Source: Streptomyces sp. DH41 (lineage in GTDB: Bacteria; Actinomycetota; Actinomycetes; Streptomycetales; Streptomycetaceae). Taken from it: a stretch of 64,000 nucleotides of DNA. Of this stretch, positions 52,489-61,825 are shown in pieces. The notes under the pieces were generated by a model. That model saw nothing but the letters and a program-made list of their open reading frames with translations. It was not told the origin of the DNA and made no database searches. The position numbers and the translations under genes are program-made. Every line of letters starts with the position of its first letter. Positions within the stretch are counted from its first letter, which is position 1. Location of the stretch: contig NZ_JARVKY010000006.1 of the NCBI RefSeq assembly GCF_029813785.1, forward strand, positions 310,001 through 374,000, written 5' to 3'.

Positions 52489-52728
52489 TCAGGCTGCCTG
52501 CGGGGCGTGCTGGGCCGCAGCCGGGCCGCCGTACTCGGCGTCGAAGGCGGTGACCGTCTCCGGGTCGCTGGTGACCTGTCGGAAGATCTCCGCGCCTTCG
52601 GCCAGCGCGCGCTCGCGCCGCTTCTCCTCGGCCACCTGCGCGAGGTAGGCGTCCAGCGGCAGCCCCGCGGCGTCGGCCAGGGCCCGCAGCGCGTCCGCGG
52701 TGGTGTCGTCGATCTCGATGCCAGCCAT
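52489..52728 (-). CDS. Antitoxin of second Doc-like pair
   Basis: 79 residues. The start GIEIDDTTADALRALADAAG and LPLDAYLAQVAEEKRRE resemble the small antitoxin at 11187 in length and layout; the C-terminal part is acidic. The two genes form one unit read leftward. No palindrome as clear as that of the first pair was found upstream. Confidence 0.65.
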   Translation of the reverse strand: MAGIEIDDTTADALRALADAAGLPLDAYLAQVAEEKRRERALAEGAEIFRQVTSDPETVTAFDAEYGGPAAAQHAPQAA

Positions 52729-53499
52729 GCGTCGAGTATGCCGCGCGAGACCATGTCCAAGCCAGCCACCTGGGAATATTGCTCTGACCTGCAGTTTCCT
52801 GATCGCTTCGATATCGCTTCCATCAGTTCGACCAGCCGGGTGCCTCCTGGCGCCCGAGTCGACTCCGGACGGAAGGGCGTCGAGCGGATCGTCCTTGCTG
52901 GTGTCAAGGGTGCCGTCGGGCCGGTTGTCGACGTCGTCGGCGAGGGCGGAGCCCGACGGCCAGTCGTCGGCGGTGTCGGGCTCGGAGGGGGACCAAGGCC
53001 GCGGCCATGTCGGTGTTCGGGCCTTGCGCGCAGGCTGTGGGACGGGAGCTGGAGGCGTCGGTGAGGGCGGGGCCGGTGCCGTGACCGCACGAGCGTCACG
53101 TGACGCTTGGCCGAGGAGGGCTCATGAGGGTGCGTCCGGTGTGCGACGGGGCACTTCCCGCGCAGCGCGGCCCTCGTGCCCGCCGCTATTGCTCACGCGC
53201 CTGCTAGGCCAAGGCATACCGTGCCCGTCAGCGACAGGAGCAGGGACTGGGCGCAACGGCTGGAACTATCGCCTCGCCAGGTCCTTCGCGGTCAGTGGCC
53301 CGTACAGAACGCGCGAGGAAGCTGCCCTCCACTGCGCACTGGCCTGGGTCCGCGTCGCCACCGCCCCGGTACGAGGCACCCTCACCGGCGACTGAGCCAC
53401 GGACCCAGGACCGGGCGACTGCCGGGGAAGCGCTCGGACACCAGCTCTCGCGAGACGGAATCGCTGTTGCCCGGTGCCGGCCAGGACGGCGATGTGGAA
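52729..53499. other. Long gap without supported gene
   Basis: 771 bases. TTGGAC at 52760 and ATACTC at 52739 (minus strand) may be the promoter of the antitoxin. Open frames exist on both strands but have no family signal and mixed codon bias. The end of a plus-strand frame at 53270-53395 (NGWNYRLARSFAVSGPYRTR) looks coding but is unrecognised. Confidence 0.4.
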
Positions 53500-53600
53500 G
53501 CGCGGAACGGACGGTCCTCGCGCCGCAGGCCGAAGTAGTGGAAGGCCGCGGACCAGGTCGGGAAGTCGTGGAGCAGATAACGCCCGAAGGGCCCACTCCC
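53500..53600 (-). pseudogene. IS5-type transposase N-terminal scrap
   Basis: About 30 residues, GPFGRYLLHDFPTWSAAFHY, match the RxLPHDFPPWxTVYxYF motif of IS5 transposases. Nothing else of the gene is left. Confidence 0.55.
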
Positions 53601-53622
53601 ACCGGCATTTCCGGCTGGTGAG

Positions 53623-54285
53623 TCAGCCACCGTGGAGTCCCCACTCGTCGAGGCCGTCGTAGATGTGGGTTTCGAGGCATCGTGGTGCGTCAAGGCCGAG
53701 GGCCTCACCGCGGTACACGGCGACGAGTGAGGTCCTGCCCCGCCACCAGGTGTCGGTCAGGCCCTGCACTTCAGGTACAGGCTCGTACCCGTCGGGGTCC
53801 AGGGCCTCGACGGCCTTGCCGGTGATCTTCGTGACGGTCGTGGCCCATCGCCTCGCGTGGGCGGCCAGGGCCAGCGATTCCACCCATCCGCTCACACTGG
53901 CGTGCAGGGGCGTCCAGCGGTGGGCGTCGATCCCGAAGGCGCCGTCGGGGCCGATCATGAATCCGTAGGCCATGGACACCCGGCAGTCCCCGGCCGGGAA
54001 CGACCAGCCCTCCGTGTCGGATCCCTCGGGACAGTCGGCGTCGAGCGTGCGCGGGCCGCCCTCGTAGAACACGGCCGGTGGCAGGGCGAGGCCGCCCCAG
54101 CGGTCCTGGAAGGCCACCGCCCGGTCGATCTCCGCAGCGGGGATCCCTCGCCCGGTCCACGCGTCGCGGTGTCGCCGGATGTCCTGCCGGGGGAGGCGGA
54201 TGCCGTCCACCTCGACGAACCGCCGGGCTCTGCGGCTCAGCCCTTCGGGCGCGACCGGGACCGGAGAGGGGCTGTCCGTCGTCAC
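53623..54285 (-). CDS. Hypothetical protein following DUF2199 gene
   Basis: 220 residues from GTG 54285, which overlaps the stop of the DUF2199 gene (GTGA). Pattern: FVEVDGIRLPRQDIRRHRDA, AVAFQDRWGGLALPPAVFYE, then MAYGFMIGPDGAFGIDAHRW and the end CLETHIYDGLDEWGL. It resembles SMI1/KNR4-related proteins, which serve in immunity and antitoxin roles. It is coupled to the DUF2199 gene. Confidence 0.6.
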   Translation of the reverse strand: MTTDSPSPVPVAPEGLSRRARRFVEVDGIRLPRQDIRRHRDAWTGRGIPAAEIDRAVAFQDRWGGLALPPAVFYEGGPRTLDADCPEGSDTEGWSFPAGDCRVSMAYGFMIGPDGAFGIDAHRWTPLHASVSGWVESLALAAHARRWATTVTKITGKAVEALDPDGYEPVPEVQGLTDTWWRGRTSLVAVYRGEALGLDAPRCLETHIYDGLDEWGLHGG

Positions 54286-54806
54286 CGCCGCTCGCTGGCG
54301 CCGGAGTGGAAGGCGGCCGACGCGATCCGCTGTACGCGGTCCAGGGTGATCCCCATGCGCTGTTCGACGGCGAGGGGGTGGTCGGTGGGTTCGAGCTCGA
54401 CGCAGGGGCGCTCGCCGACCGGGCGGGTGTGCAGGTGCGTCTTCAGGCCGAGGGTCGTGGGGGAGTAGACCGGAAGGTCGGTGGTGAGCCAGCCGAAGTA
54501 CGGCTTCTCGCACTCGCGGCCGGGGCTGTTCCACATGTCTGCGGCCCGGGAGAAGCTCTCGCGGCTGAGCGAGACCCAGACGCCCCAGGAGAACACCTCG
54601 TCGCTGCCGATGACCGGTATCTCGATCAGGCCCTTGACGAAGTAGTGCTCTGCCCGGATCACGCACTGGTCCGAGGAGAGCAGGCAGTCGTCGGCGCCGG
54701 CGAAGGACGGATCCCACACGGCGGGGGCCTCGGCCGTGTGGTTCATGGGCAGCTCAGGGTGCTGGGCACCGCAGGACGAGCAGGTGAAACCGAGATCACT
54801 GGTCAT
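54282..54806 (-). CDS. DUF2199-domain protein
   Basis: 174 residues from ATG 54806. The family pattern is clear: FTCSSCGAQHPELPMN with a Cys pair, DQCVIRAEHYFVKGLIEIPV, VFSWGVWVSLSRESFSRAAD and HLHTRPVGERPCVELEPTDH. Function of DUF2199 is not known; a zinc site is likely. It is coupled to the gene that follows. Confidence 0.88.
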   Translation of the reverse strand: MTSDLGFTCSSCGAQHPELPMNHTAEAPAVWDPSFAGADDCLLSSDQCVIRAEHYFVKGLIEIPVIGSDEVFSWGVWVSLSRESFSRAADMWNSPGRECEKPYFGWLTTDLPVYSPTTLGLKTHLHTRPVGERPCVELEPTDHPLAVEQRMGITLDRVQRIASAAFHSGASERR

Positions 54807-54954
54807 GGCACCGGAGCCTAGTGACAGGCTCCGGGAGCGGTGTGACAGGCGGTCCCAGCGCCCTCTTCCGGCAGAGCCGGGGAGGCGGTGTTCCGTTCGG
54901 TGGCGCAGACGGTGCCGCGGTCCTGGACGATGGCGCAGGCTTCGGCGTCCTCCG

Positions 54955-55336
54955 GTATCAACAAGACCCCGAGGTCTGCCCGGTAGAGGCATGGAAGGCG
55001 TACCGGACCCGCCTTGCCACCGATGCCGAGCCGCGTTGGTCGCAGCCCGACGCGCCCGCGTTCGTCGGCGTCGACCGGCACGGCAACGTCACCGGCGGCA
55101 TGGTCCCCCACTCCGTCGCCCGGGCCGTTGAGCGGATCAGCGCCCGCGCCGGAATCCCGCTCGCCTGGACCGGCCACTCCCTGCGCATCGGCCTGGCCGC
55201 GACCGCCCGCAAGAAGGGAAAGGACGCCGTGGCCATCGCCGACCAGGGCGGATGGGCCCGGCACTCGCGCTCCATGAACGGCTACTTCCAGCGGGTCGAC
55301 GGCTGGGAGGACAACGCCACCGCCGGCCTCACCTGA
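54955..55336 (+). pseudogene. Tyrosine recombinase C-terminal remnant
   Basis: About 120 residues: CPVEAWKAYRTRLA, the HxLR box in WTGHSLRIGLAATARKKGKD, the GHW-like box in GGWARHSRSM and the catalytic Tyr in NGYFQRVDG. The N-terminal half is absent; open sequence before 54955 does not match. Remnant of an integrated element. Confidence 0.75.
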
Positions 55337-55655
55337 CCACCGCCGAGCGGCTCGTCGACAGCTCCGAAGTCCGGGACGAGTCGGTGACGGCCCCTGGGGG
55401 AGTGCCGTAACGAGATTCAGCGGTAGCCGCTGATCACTCCGTGAGTTACGGGCCGGAGCAGAGTCGGCGTACTGGCGGTCTCGCCGAGATGACGGAGACG
55501 GACGCGCTCGCCCCGCAGGGCCGCGGCCATCCATCCGCTCCCGGCCGGCAGCCGTACGGGCCAGTGGCAGGACTGAGCGCCCCGGCGCCCTTCCGCGGCG
55601 GAGTCCCCGCCGGCACCCGAACCGAGGGCCGCCGGCCCCCTGTTAGGGTGCCGGA
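55337..55655. other. Intergenic region with leaderless promoter candidate
   Basis: 319 bases. TAGGGT at 55644-55649 lies exactly 6 bases before ATG 55656, as expected when transcription starts at the start codon. No other signal was seen. Confidence 0.45.
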
Positions 55656-56264
55656 ATGCTGGAGCGAGGTCCCGGGCCGTCCCCCGCCGCCGAGCGCCAG
55701 GAATGGCAGCAGGCGCTGGTCACCTTGGGCTGCCAGTTGGCTGCGGTGGGACCCCGACAGCACGAGGACTGGCTGGTGGACGCCGCAGCGGTGCTCCAGT
55801 TCCGCACCCGCGATCCGCGCGGCTGGCTGCTGGACGTCCACACCAGGTGGCCTGAGCGCACCAGGCATTCCCCGTACTACCCCTTCGACCGGCTGGAGCC
55901 GCATCACCTCGACCAGCATCTGGAACTGCTGACCCACGAGACGGCGGTGGAACTGACCGCGCTGCACTGGGCCGCCACGCCCTACGGCGGCTTCGAGCCG
56001 CCCGGCGCGTCCGACCCGGAGCGGCGGCGCCGGTTGGAGTCGGGGGCCCGCACCCTCCTGGCCCGGTTCGGCCCCGACGCGGAGTACGCCACCAACGCCG
56101 AGGACCTCAGCGGCGGCACGGAAGCTCACTGGTACCGCGACGGCTTCTCCCTCTCCTGCTTCGCAGGGGTGGACGCGCAGCGGGACGGTCTCATCTCGGA
56201 CTTCGGCATCCTGGCGGTCTCGGACACGGAGGTCGGCGCGTTCTGGAACTTCCTCATCGACTGA
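55656..56264 (+). CDS. Immunity-like hypothetical protein, paralogue of 43656-44465
   Basis: 202 residues. EDWLVDAAAVLQFRTRDPRG, YYPFDRLEPHHLDQHLELL, RTLLARFGPDAEYATNAEDL and FGILAVSDTEVGAFWNFLID align with the protein at 43656 through its last 190 residues. No signal peptide or membrane part. It stands alone, with a likely leaderless start. Confidence 0.65.
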   Translation: MLERGPGPSPAAERQEWQQALVTLGCQLAAVGPRQHEDWLVDAAAVLQFRTRDPRGWLLDVHTRWPERTRHSPYYPFDRLEPHHLDQHLELLTHETAVELTALHWAATPYGGFEPPGASDPERRRRLESGARTLLARFGPDAEYATNAEDLSGGTEAHWYRDGFSLSCFAGVDAQRDGLISDFGILAVSDTEVGAFWNFLID

Positions 56265-56596
56265 CCCCGCCGGCGTGATCAGCCGTCAGGTGACCGGTCG
56301 GTTCCGGGCCCATCGGGCAGGGTCGTTACGCCGCGTGATGGTGAAGGTGCGCTCTGCTGCTCGCCCCCCATCGTGGAGCTGGTACTGCTCATCGAGTGGA
56401 TGGCGCGAGATGGCGCGAGACGAAGGTGTGGACGGCCTCTGCCCAGAAATACCACCTTCATGTTGCCTCCAGCCGCTTCCGCAGGTCAGCGACCGGCGCC
56501 TGCAGAATGGCGCTTTCTTCCGCCACCGCCGCCACCGCCGCGATCGGCGTGTCCGGCGGAGCGGACAGCCCTTCACTCGCCTGACAGCAGGGGGTA
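56265..56596. other. Gap, no gene recognised
   Basis: 332 bases with mixed frames. A minus-strand segment (HPLDEQYQLHDGGRAAERTF) has some coding look but no known family. No palindrome seen. Confidence 0.35.
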
Positions 56597-57355
56597 CTAG
56601 GCGTCGCGTTCGCGTAGCAGTAGGCCGCCGGCCACGAGCGCGGCGGCGGCCCACCCGGCGGTGACGCCAAGCCCGGCCCACGGGCTGAGGGGCAGGCTGT
56701 GGACATGGGTGGTGGCCTGGATGGCGAGCCCGGCGCTCATCGGTGCCATCTTCTCAAGCAGGCGCTGCCAGTCCGGATCACTGATGCTCTGGGAGACGAT
56801 GGGGACGACGTAGAGCAAGCCGAGGACGCCCCCGATGCCGGTGGCTGAGTCCCGCACGGCGGTCGCGATGCCGAAGCTCAGAAGGCCGATCAGAATCAGG
56901 TAGAGGACCGTCCCGAAGACCGCGCGCAGCGTCGGCCCGTCGGACAGGGACAGGGCCTGGTCGCCGAGGTCGGGCAGGACGATCCGCCCGGCGAGCACCG
57001 ACCCGAGGACGGCGACCGTTCCGCCGACGGCCACGACGCCGGTGAGAGTGACGGCCTTGGCCGCGAAGGCGGTGGCTCGCCGCGGCATCGCCGTCAGGGT
57101 GGTGCGGATCATGCCCGTGCTGTACTCCCCGCTGATGAACAGCACTGCCAGGATGGCGACCAGCGCCTGGCCGAGGTGGACGCCCATGAGGGCGAGCCTG
57201 GTCGTGTCGCCGCCGCAGCCACTGGCCGTGCAGTTCACCACCGCGGTCGCCACCGTGCTCAGGACCACCGTCGCCGCGACGGTACCGAGCAGCAGCCACA
57301 GAGGGCCGGCGACGGTCCGCGTCTTCGTCCATTCCGCGTGCAATGCCAGTCTCAC
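56597..57355 (-). CDS. ABC transporter permease, second of pair
   Basis: 252 residues from GTG 57355 with AGGAGG 5 bases upstream; it overlaps the stop of the previous permease (GTGA). Six membrane helices in the ABC-2 pattern; N-terminus LALHAEWTKTRTVAGPLWLL is the usual cytoplasmic start, and GEYSTGMIRTTLTAMPRR follows helix 2. With the genes before it, it forms a heterodimeric exporter. Confidence 0.88.
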   Translation of the reverse strand: MRLALHAEWTKTRTVAGPLWLLLGTVAATVVLSTVATAVVNCTASGCGGDTTRLALMGVHLGQALVAILAVLFISGEYSTGMIRTTLTAMPRRATAFAAKAVTLTGVVAVGGTVAVLGSVLAGRIVLPDLGDQALSLSDGPTLRAVFGTVLYLILIGLLSFGIATAVRDSATGIGGVLGLLYVVPIVSQSISDPDWQRLLEKMAPMSAGLAIQATTHVHSLPLSPWAGLGVTAGWAAAALVAGGLLLRERDA

Positions 57356-58884
57356 GCGTCCCTCCTGTGGAGAAGGACGGCTGCCACAGCCAGGCTTGCC
57401 ACCGCATAGCCCGCCAGGACCGCGAACCCGACCCATGGCGCCAGCGGATAGTAGCCGTAGTAGGGCGTGTAATTGCTTGCGACCTGGTCATACGGCACAA
57501 GCGTCTGCTGGACGGCGAAAGCCGCGCCCGGCGTCACCGTGGCCACTGCCTTCGACACGCTTGCCGGCACGAACGGGATGGCGTTCAGGATGTAGGGCAG
57601 CACGGTGGCCACGAGGACCGTGGTGACCGCACCCGCACTGTGCCGGAAGACGGCGCCGACGGAGAGGGCCAGGACCGAGGCGGTCGCGAGCAGCGCAGCG
57701 GTGCCGAGCACCACCCGCAGTTCGGTCGAGGACGACGCCGGGAAGAGGTAGACGCCGTTGCCCTCGGCGAGCCGCCTTCCGAGCGTCATCGCGAGCGCCG
57801 CTCCCGCCAGCCCGGCGACGAAGGTGACGGCTCCCAGCACGATCGCCTTGGCCACCAGCACCCTGCTCCGCCTCGGACTCGCGGCCATGGTGAGGCGGAT
57901 CATCTTGTCCCGGTACTCCTCGGTGATGAACAGCGCCCCCACGACGAGCACCGCGATCAGCGCGGCGAACGTGCCGACGAGGAGGTCCCGGAGATGTCCG
58001 CCGGTCGGCAGGCTGTCGCGGACAGCGGGCGCTATGTCGCCGGCGCCGGTCACCGTGAACCGGGTGTCGGATCCCGTGAACGAACCCGAGGCGTTGTCCG
58101 GGTAGCCGGCGAAGCCGGGGGATTCGGCTCCCACCTGACCGCCTGTCCAGTTGCCACCGGCCCAGCCCCCCTGGGTACGAAGATCTTCGAAGGTGGCCGT
58201 GGACACACTGCCTGCCGTGCCCCCACCGCCCAGGGCAGGCGGAGAGGCGACGAACAGCCCGACCCGCGCGGTCGATCCGAGCCCGCTCAGCCGCGCGGTG
58301 CCCACCTTGGTCCATTTCGTTCCGTCGGTGGAGGCATAGCCGGTGATCGTGTCGCCCGAGCGGTCCAGCCGCAGCCGACGGGGGGACTCGGCGGAGACCG
58401 GACCGGGAGGTCCGGCCGTGTCGTTGACGTAGCCGTCCTGCATCCGCACACCGTGGCTGCCGGTGGCCATGATCGCCGCGTAGGGCGATCCCTGGCGGGT
58501 GCTCTCCTTGACGATGAGCCCGGCCTTCGCCCACGGCACGGTGCCGGGCCGCAGACCCCCGGGTCCCTTGGGGATGCTGCTCTTGAGCGCGGAGACGGAG
58601 ACGGAGATGCTGCCGTTCCCGGCGAGCGGCTGGTGCACGAAGTAGAAGCTGTCGGTGACCGGCCCACCGCCCGGTCCGACCGGAACCGGTGGTGAGCCCT
58701 TCCGATCGCCGCCGGCCCCGGCGAGCAGGGCGAACAGCACCATCATCAGTGCCGCCGCCATCATGCCGATCACCCAGCCCCGGACCGTCCGGAACTTGGT
58801 CCATTCCGCGTGCAGCGACTGGAGGAATCCGTCCCTCCCGACCTGTTCACCGGGTCGGTGAGGCGTAACGGCAGGCGCGGTCAC
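57352..58884 (-). CDS. ABC transporter permease with large extracellular ConA-like domain
   Basis: 510 residues from GTG 58884 (GGAGG 8 bases upstream). After LHAEWTKFRTVRGW and the first helix (about 40-56) there is an extracellular insert of about 230 residues containing WAKAGLIVKESTRQGSPYAA, GVRMQDGYVND, ITGYASTDGTKWTKVGTARL and VGLFVASPP, the pattern of a concanavalin/laminin-G-like beta sandwich (DUF1349-like). Five more helices follow (GEYRDKMIRL-type loop as TEEYRDKMIRLTMAASPRRS). The insert probably binds a sugar or protein outside the cell. Confidence 0.85.
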   Translation of the reverse strand: MTAPAVTPHRPGEQVGRDGFLQSLHAEWTKFRTVRGWVIGMMAAALMMVLFALLAGAGGDRKGSPPVPVGPGGGPVTDSFYFVHQPLAGNGSISVSVSALKSSIPKGPGGLRPGTVPWAKAGLIVKESTRQGSPYAAIMATGSHGVRMQDGYVNDTAGPPGPVSAESPRRLRLDRSGDTITGYASTDGTKWTKVGTARLSGLGSTARVGLFVASPPALGGGGTAGSVSTATFEDLRTQGGWAGGNWTGGQVGAESPGFAGYPDNASGSFTGSDTRFTVTGAGDIAPAVRDSLPTGGHLRDLLVGTFAALIAVLVVGALFITEEYRDKMIRLTMAASPRRSRVLVAKAIVLGAVTFVAGLAGAALAMTLGRRLAEGNGVYLFPASSSTELRVVLGTAALLATASVLALSVGAVFRHSAGAVTTVLVATVLPYILNAIPFVPASVSKAVATVTPGAAFAVQQTLVPYDQVASNYTPYYGYYPLAPWVGFAVLAGYAVASLAVAAVLLHRRDA

Positions 58885-59816
58885 CGTGGTACCTCCGGGG
58901 GCGTCGCGGCGCGGAACTCGACTGCCTCGCGGGTGAGTTCCCGGTAGACGTCCTCGAGGGTGGCGCGGTGCGCCGAGACCTCCGAGAACGGCACCGCGCT
59001 CTCGCCGAGCAGCGTCACGATCCGATCCGCGGGCAGGCCGGAGACGGTGATGGTGTCGCGGCCGGTTGCCGCCGCGGTCGCACCGGCATGTGCGAGCACC
59101 CTCATCGCGTGCGTGCCGGCCGTGGTCCGCAGGGCCACCCGCCCCCCGGAGGCGGCCGCGATCAGGTCGGCCACGCCGGCGTCGGCGATGGCCTTGCCGC
59201 GCCCGGCCACAACGAGATGATCCGCGGTGTCCTGTACCTCGCTCATCAGGTGGCTGGACACCAGGACCGCGCGGCCCTGAGCGGCCAGCGACCGCAGGAA
59301 GCCGCGCATCCAGACGATGCCGTCGGGGTCCATGCCGTTGAACGGCTCATCGAGCATGATGATCGGCGGGTCCCCGAGCAGGGCCGCGGCGATTCCGAGC
59401 CGCTGGCGCATACCGAGCGAGTAGCCGCCGGCCTTGCGCTGGGCCGCCGACGTCAGGCCGACCTGCTCGATCACCTGGTCCACCCGCCGCGCGGTCAGCC
59501 CTTGTGAATGGGCCAGCCAGAGCATGTGGTGACGGGCGCTCCGGCCGGGATGCAGCGCCGCCGCGTCCAGCAGGGAACCGATGTGGCTCAGCGGATGCCG
59601 AAGACTGCGGTACGGCTTCCCCCCGATCAGCACGGTGCCCTCGTCGACCGCGTCCAGGCCCAGGATCACCCGCATCGTCGTGGACTTCCCGGCCCCGTTC
59701 GGCCCCACGAAGCCGGTCACCACACCCGGACGGACGGTGAAGGACATGCCGTCGAGGGCCAGGGTGGCTCCGTACCGCTTGCGCAGTCCGGTGACGACGA
59801 TCCCTGGGGCGCTCAT
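58881..59816 (-). CDS. ABC transporter ATP-binding protein
   Basis: 311 residues. Walker A GPNGAGKSTT, signature YSLGMRQRLGIAAALL, Walker B IIMLDEPFNGMDPDG and switch His in SSHLMSEVQ. It is the first gene of a three-gene operon (ATPase, permease, permease) with GTGA overlaps at both junctions. The divergent two-component system at 59986 is the likely regulator. Typical of antibiotic- or peptide-sensing exporters. Confidence 0.92.
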   Translation of the reverse strand: MSAPGIVVTGLRKRYGATLALDGMSFTVRPGVVTGFVGPNGAGKSTTMRVILGLDAVDEGTVLIGGKPYRSLRHPLSHIGSLLDAAALHPGRSARHHMLWLAHSQGLTARRVDQVIEQVGLTSAAQRKAGGYSLGMRQRLGIAAALLGDPPIIMLDEPFNGMDPDGIVWMRGFLRSLAAQGRAVLVSSHLMSEVQDTADHLVVAGRGKAIADAGVADLIAAASGGRVALRTTAGTHAMRVLAHAGATAAATGRDTITVSGLPADRIVTLLGESAVPFSEVSAHRATLEDVYRELTREAVEFRAATPPEVPR

Positions 59817-59876
59817 CGTGGCGACCTCACGGTTCGATATGGATTCATGCCGACGGTTGTACGCGGCACCCGGTTC

Positions 59877-59907
59877 CAGCCCGGTCGCGGCAGCTGCGAC
59901 CGGGCTG
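59877..59907. promoter_or_regulatory. 12-bp perfect inverted repeat between ABC operon and two-component genes
   Basis: CAGCCCGGTCGC and GCGACCGGGCTG with a 7-base centre. It lies between divergent promoters, so it may be the response-regulator site; a stem in an RNA leader is also possible. Confidence 0.5.
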
Positions 59908-59985
59908 CGACCGGAGGTCTGGCATCGTTGAAGGCATGACACCTCGACCGGGCGCCCGCCCCGCCCGCGCGACGACCGGCGGTGA

Positions 59986-60654
59986 GTGGCGGTGAGGGTC
60001 CTCGTCGTCGAGGACTTCGAGGTCCTCGCCCGCTCCATCGGAACCGGGCTGCGCCGCGAGGGCATGGCCGTCGACGTGGTCCTGGACGGTACCGACGCCC
60101 TCGACCGCCTGGCCGTCACCCGCTACGAGGTGGTGATCCTCGACCGCGACCTGCCCGGCGTCCACGGGGACGAGATCTGCCGACGACTCGCCAACGACCG
60201 CTCCGACCCCCGCGTGCTGATGCTGACCGCGGCCGACACGATCGAAGACCGCGTCGACGGGCTCGGTCTCGGCGCCGACGACTACCTGCCCAAGCCGTTC
60301 GCCTTCGCCGAACTGGTCGCCCGCGTCCGGGCCCTGGCCCGCCGGGCCACCCCGCCGCTTCCTCCCACCCTCTCCTGCGGGGACATCAGCCTGGACCCGG
60401 CTCGCCGGGTGGCGATCCGGGCCGGCCGGCGTCTTGAGCTCAGCCCGAAGGAGTTCGCGCTCCTTGAATGCCTGCTGGCCTCGCCCGGCTTGGTTCTGCC
60501 CGCCGAGGAACTCCTCGAGCGCGTCTGGGACGAAGCGGCCGACCCCTTCACGTCCGCGGTCAAGCACACCATGCACCGGCTGCGGGCCAAGCTCGGCGAC
60601 CCGCCGGCGATCGAGACCATCCGAGAAGGCGGCTACCGGATCGGGCCGACATGA
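59986..60654 (+). CDS. OmpR-family response regulator
   Basis: 222 residues from GTG 59986. Receiver domain with phospho-acceptor Asp53 in VVILDRDLPG and the Lys in DDYLPKPF; C-terminal winged helix with ELSPKEFALLECLLASPG and HTMHRLRAKLGDPPAIETIR. It overlaps the sensor gene by ATGA. Expected to control the divergent ABC operon. Confidence 0.95.
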   Translation: MAVRVLVVEDFEVLARSIGTGLRREGMAVDVVLDGTDALDRLAVTRYEVVILDRDLPGVHGDEICRRLANDRSDPRVLMLTAADTIEDRVDGLGLGADDYLPKPFAFAELVARVRALARRATPPLPPTLSCGDISLDPARRVAIRAGRRLELSPKEFALLECLLASPGLVLPAEELLERVWDEAADPFTSAVKHTMHRLRAKLGDPPAIETIREGGYRIGPT

Positions 60655-61802
60655 CCGAGCCCCGGCCGCTTCCCAGGCGGTCCTTGCAGGCTCGGCTCGC
60701 GCTCTTCTACGCCGCGGGCATCCTCGTCGCGGGGATCGTGGTCCTCGCCATCGTCATCCTCCCCCTGGTCGGCATCCAGTCAACCGTTCCCGCCCCCAGC
60801 CAAGGGCCAGGCGCGATCACCGGTACCGGGCACGGGATCGGCCCGCGCCACCTCCTCGTCGGCTCCACTGTCGCGCTCGCCCTCCTCGTCCCCGTCTCCC
60901 TGGCTGTCGGCTGGTTCGTCGCCGGCCGCTTCCTCAGGCCCCTGCGGGCCATCACCGCCACCGCCAGGGCCATCTCGGCCGGAAACCTCCACCAACGTCT
61001 CGGCCTCGGCGAACCCACCGACGAGCTGACCGAACTGGGCGGCATCCTCGACGACCTCTTCGCGCGCCTCCAAGCCTCGTTCGACGCCCACCGACATTTT
61101 GTCGCGAACGCCTCCCACGAGCTACGCACCCCCCTCGCCGGCCTGCGCACCCTCCTCGAAGTCTCCCTCGCCGACCCCGACGCCGACGCCGACACCCTGC
61201 GCTCGGCCTGCCAGGAGGCCCTCGCCCTGGGCGGACACCAAGAACGGCTCGTCCGAGCACTGCTGGCCCTGGCCACCAGCGAGCGCGGCCTCACCCGCAG
61301 GGACACCCTCGACCTTGCCCAAGTCGCCACAGGGGTGCTCGCCTCCCGCCGTGACCAAGCAGCGCACATGGGCATTGACCTCACCGACCACCTGGCGCCC
61401 GCAGTGACGGCCGGGGAACCGGGACTGATCGAGAGCCTCATCGCCAACCTCATCGACAACGCCCTCCGCCACAACCACCCGGACGGGCACGTACAGATCA
61501 CCACGCGGACCTCTGGCACTCAGGCGACCCTGACGATCACCAACAGCGGGCCAGTCGTCCCCGACGACCAGATCCAGCGCCTCTTCCAGCCCTTCCAGAG
61601 ACTGGCACCCGACCGTCACAGCCGTCGCGACGGCTACGGCCTCGGCCTCGCCATCGTCACCGCCGTCGCCCAAGCCCACCACGCCACCCTCACCACCAGC
61701 GCACGCCCCGAAGGCGGCCTGGTCATCACCGTACGGTTCGCGCACCCATCCCACCCATACCCCCCACAGCAGAAGGACAGCTACGCGGAACTCGAGTCCT
61801 GA
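60651..61802 (+). CDS. Sensor histidine kinase
   Basis: 383 residues. Two membrane helices (about 18-42 and 70-92) with a short outer loop, a HAMP domain, phospho-acceptor His156 in SHELRTPLAG, N box in LIANLIDNALRHN and G box in GYGLGLAIV. The short sensor loop is typical of kinases that sense membrane stress or partner with an ABC transporter, as in Bce-like systems. Confidence 0.93.
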   Translation: MTEPRPLPRRSLQARLALFYAAGILVAGIVVLAIVILPLVGIQSTVPAPSQGPGAITGTGHGIGPRHLLVGSTVALALLVPVSLAVGWFVAGRFLRPLRAITATARAISAGNLHQRLGLGEPTDELTELGGILDDLFARLQASFDAHRHFVANASHELRTPLAGLRTLLEVSLADPDADADTLRSACQEALALGGHQERLVRALLALATSERGLTRRDTLDLAQVATGVLASRRDQAAHMGIDLTDHLAPAVTAGEPGLIESLIANLIDNALRHNHPDGHVQITTRTSGTQATLTITNSGPVVPDDQIQRLFQPFQRLAPDRHSRRDGYGLGLAIVTAVAQAHHATLTTSARPEGGLVITVRFAHPSHPYPPQQKDSYAELES

Positions 61803-61825
61803 TGAGCGCAGAAGCGGCAGCCCCC

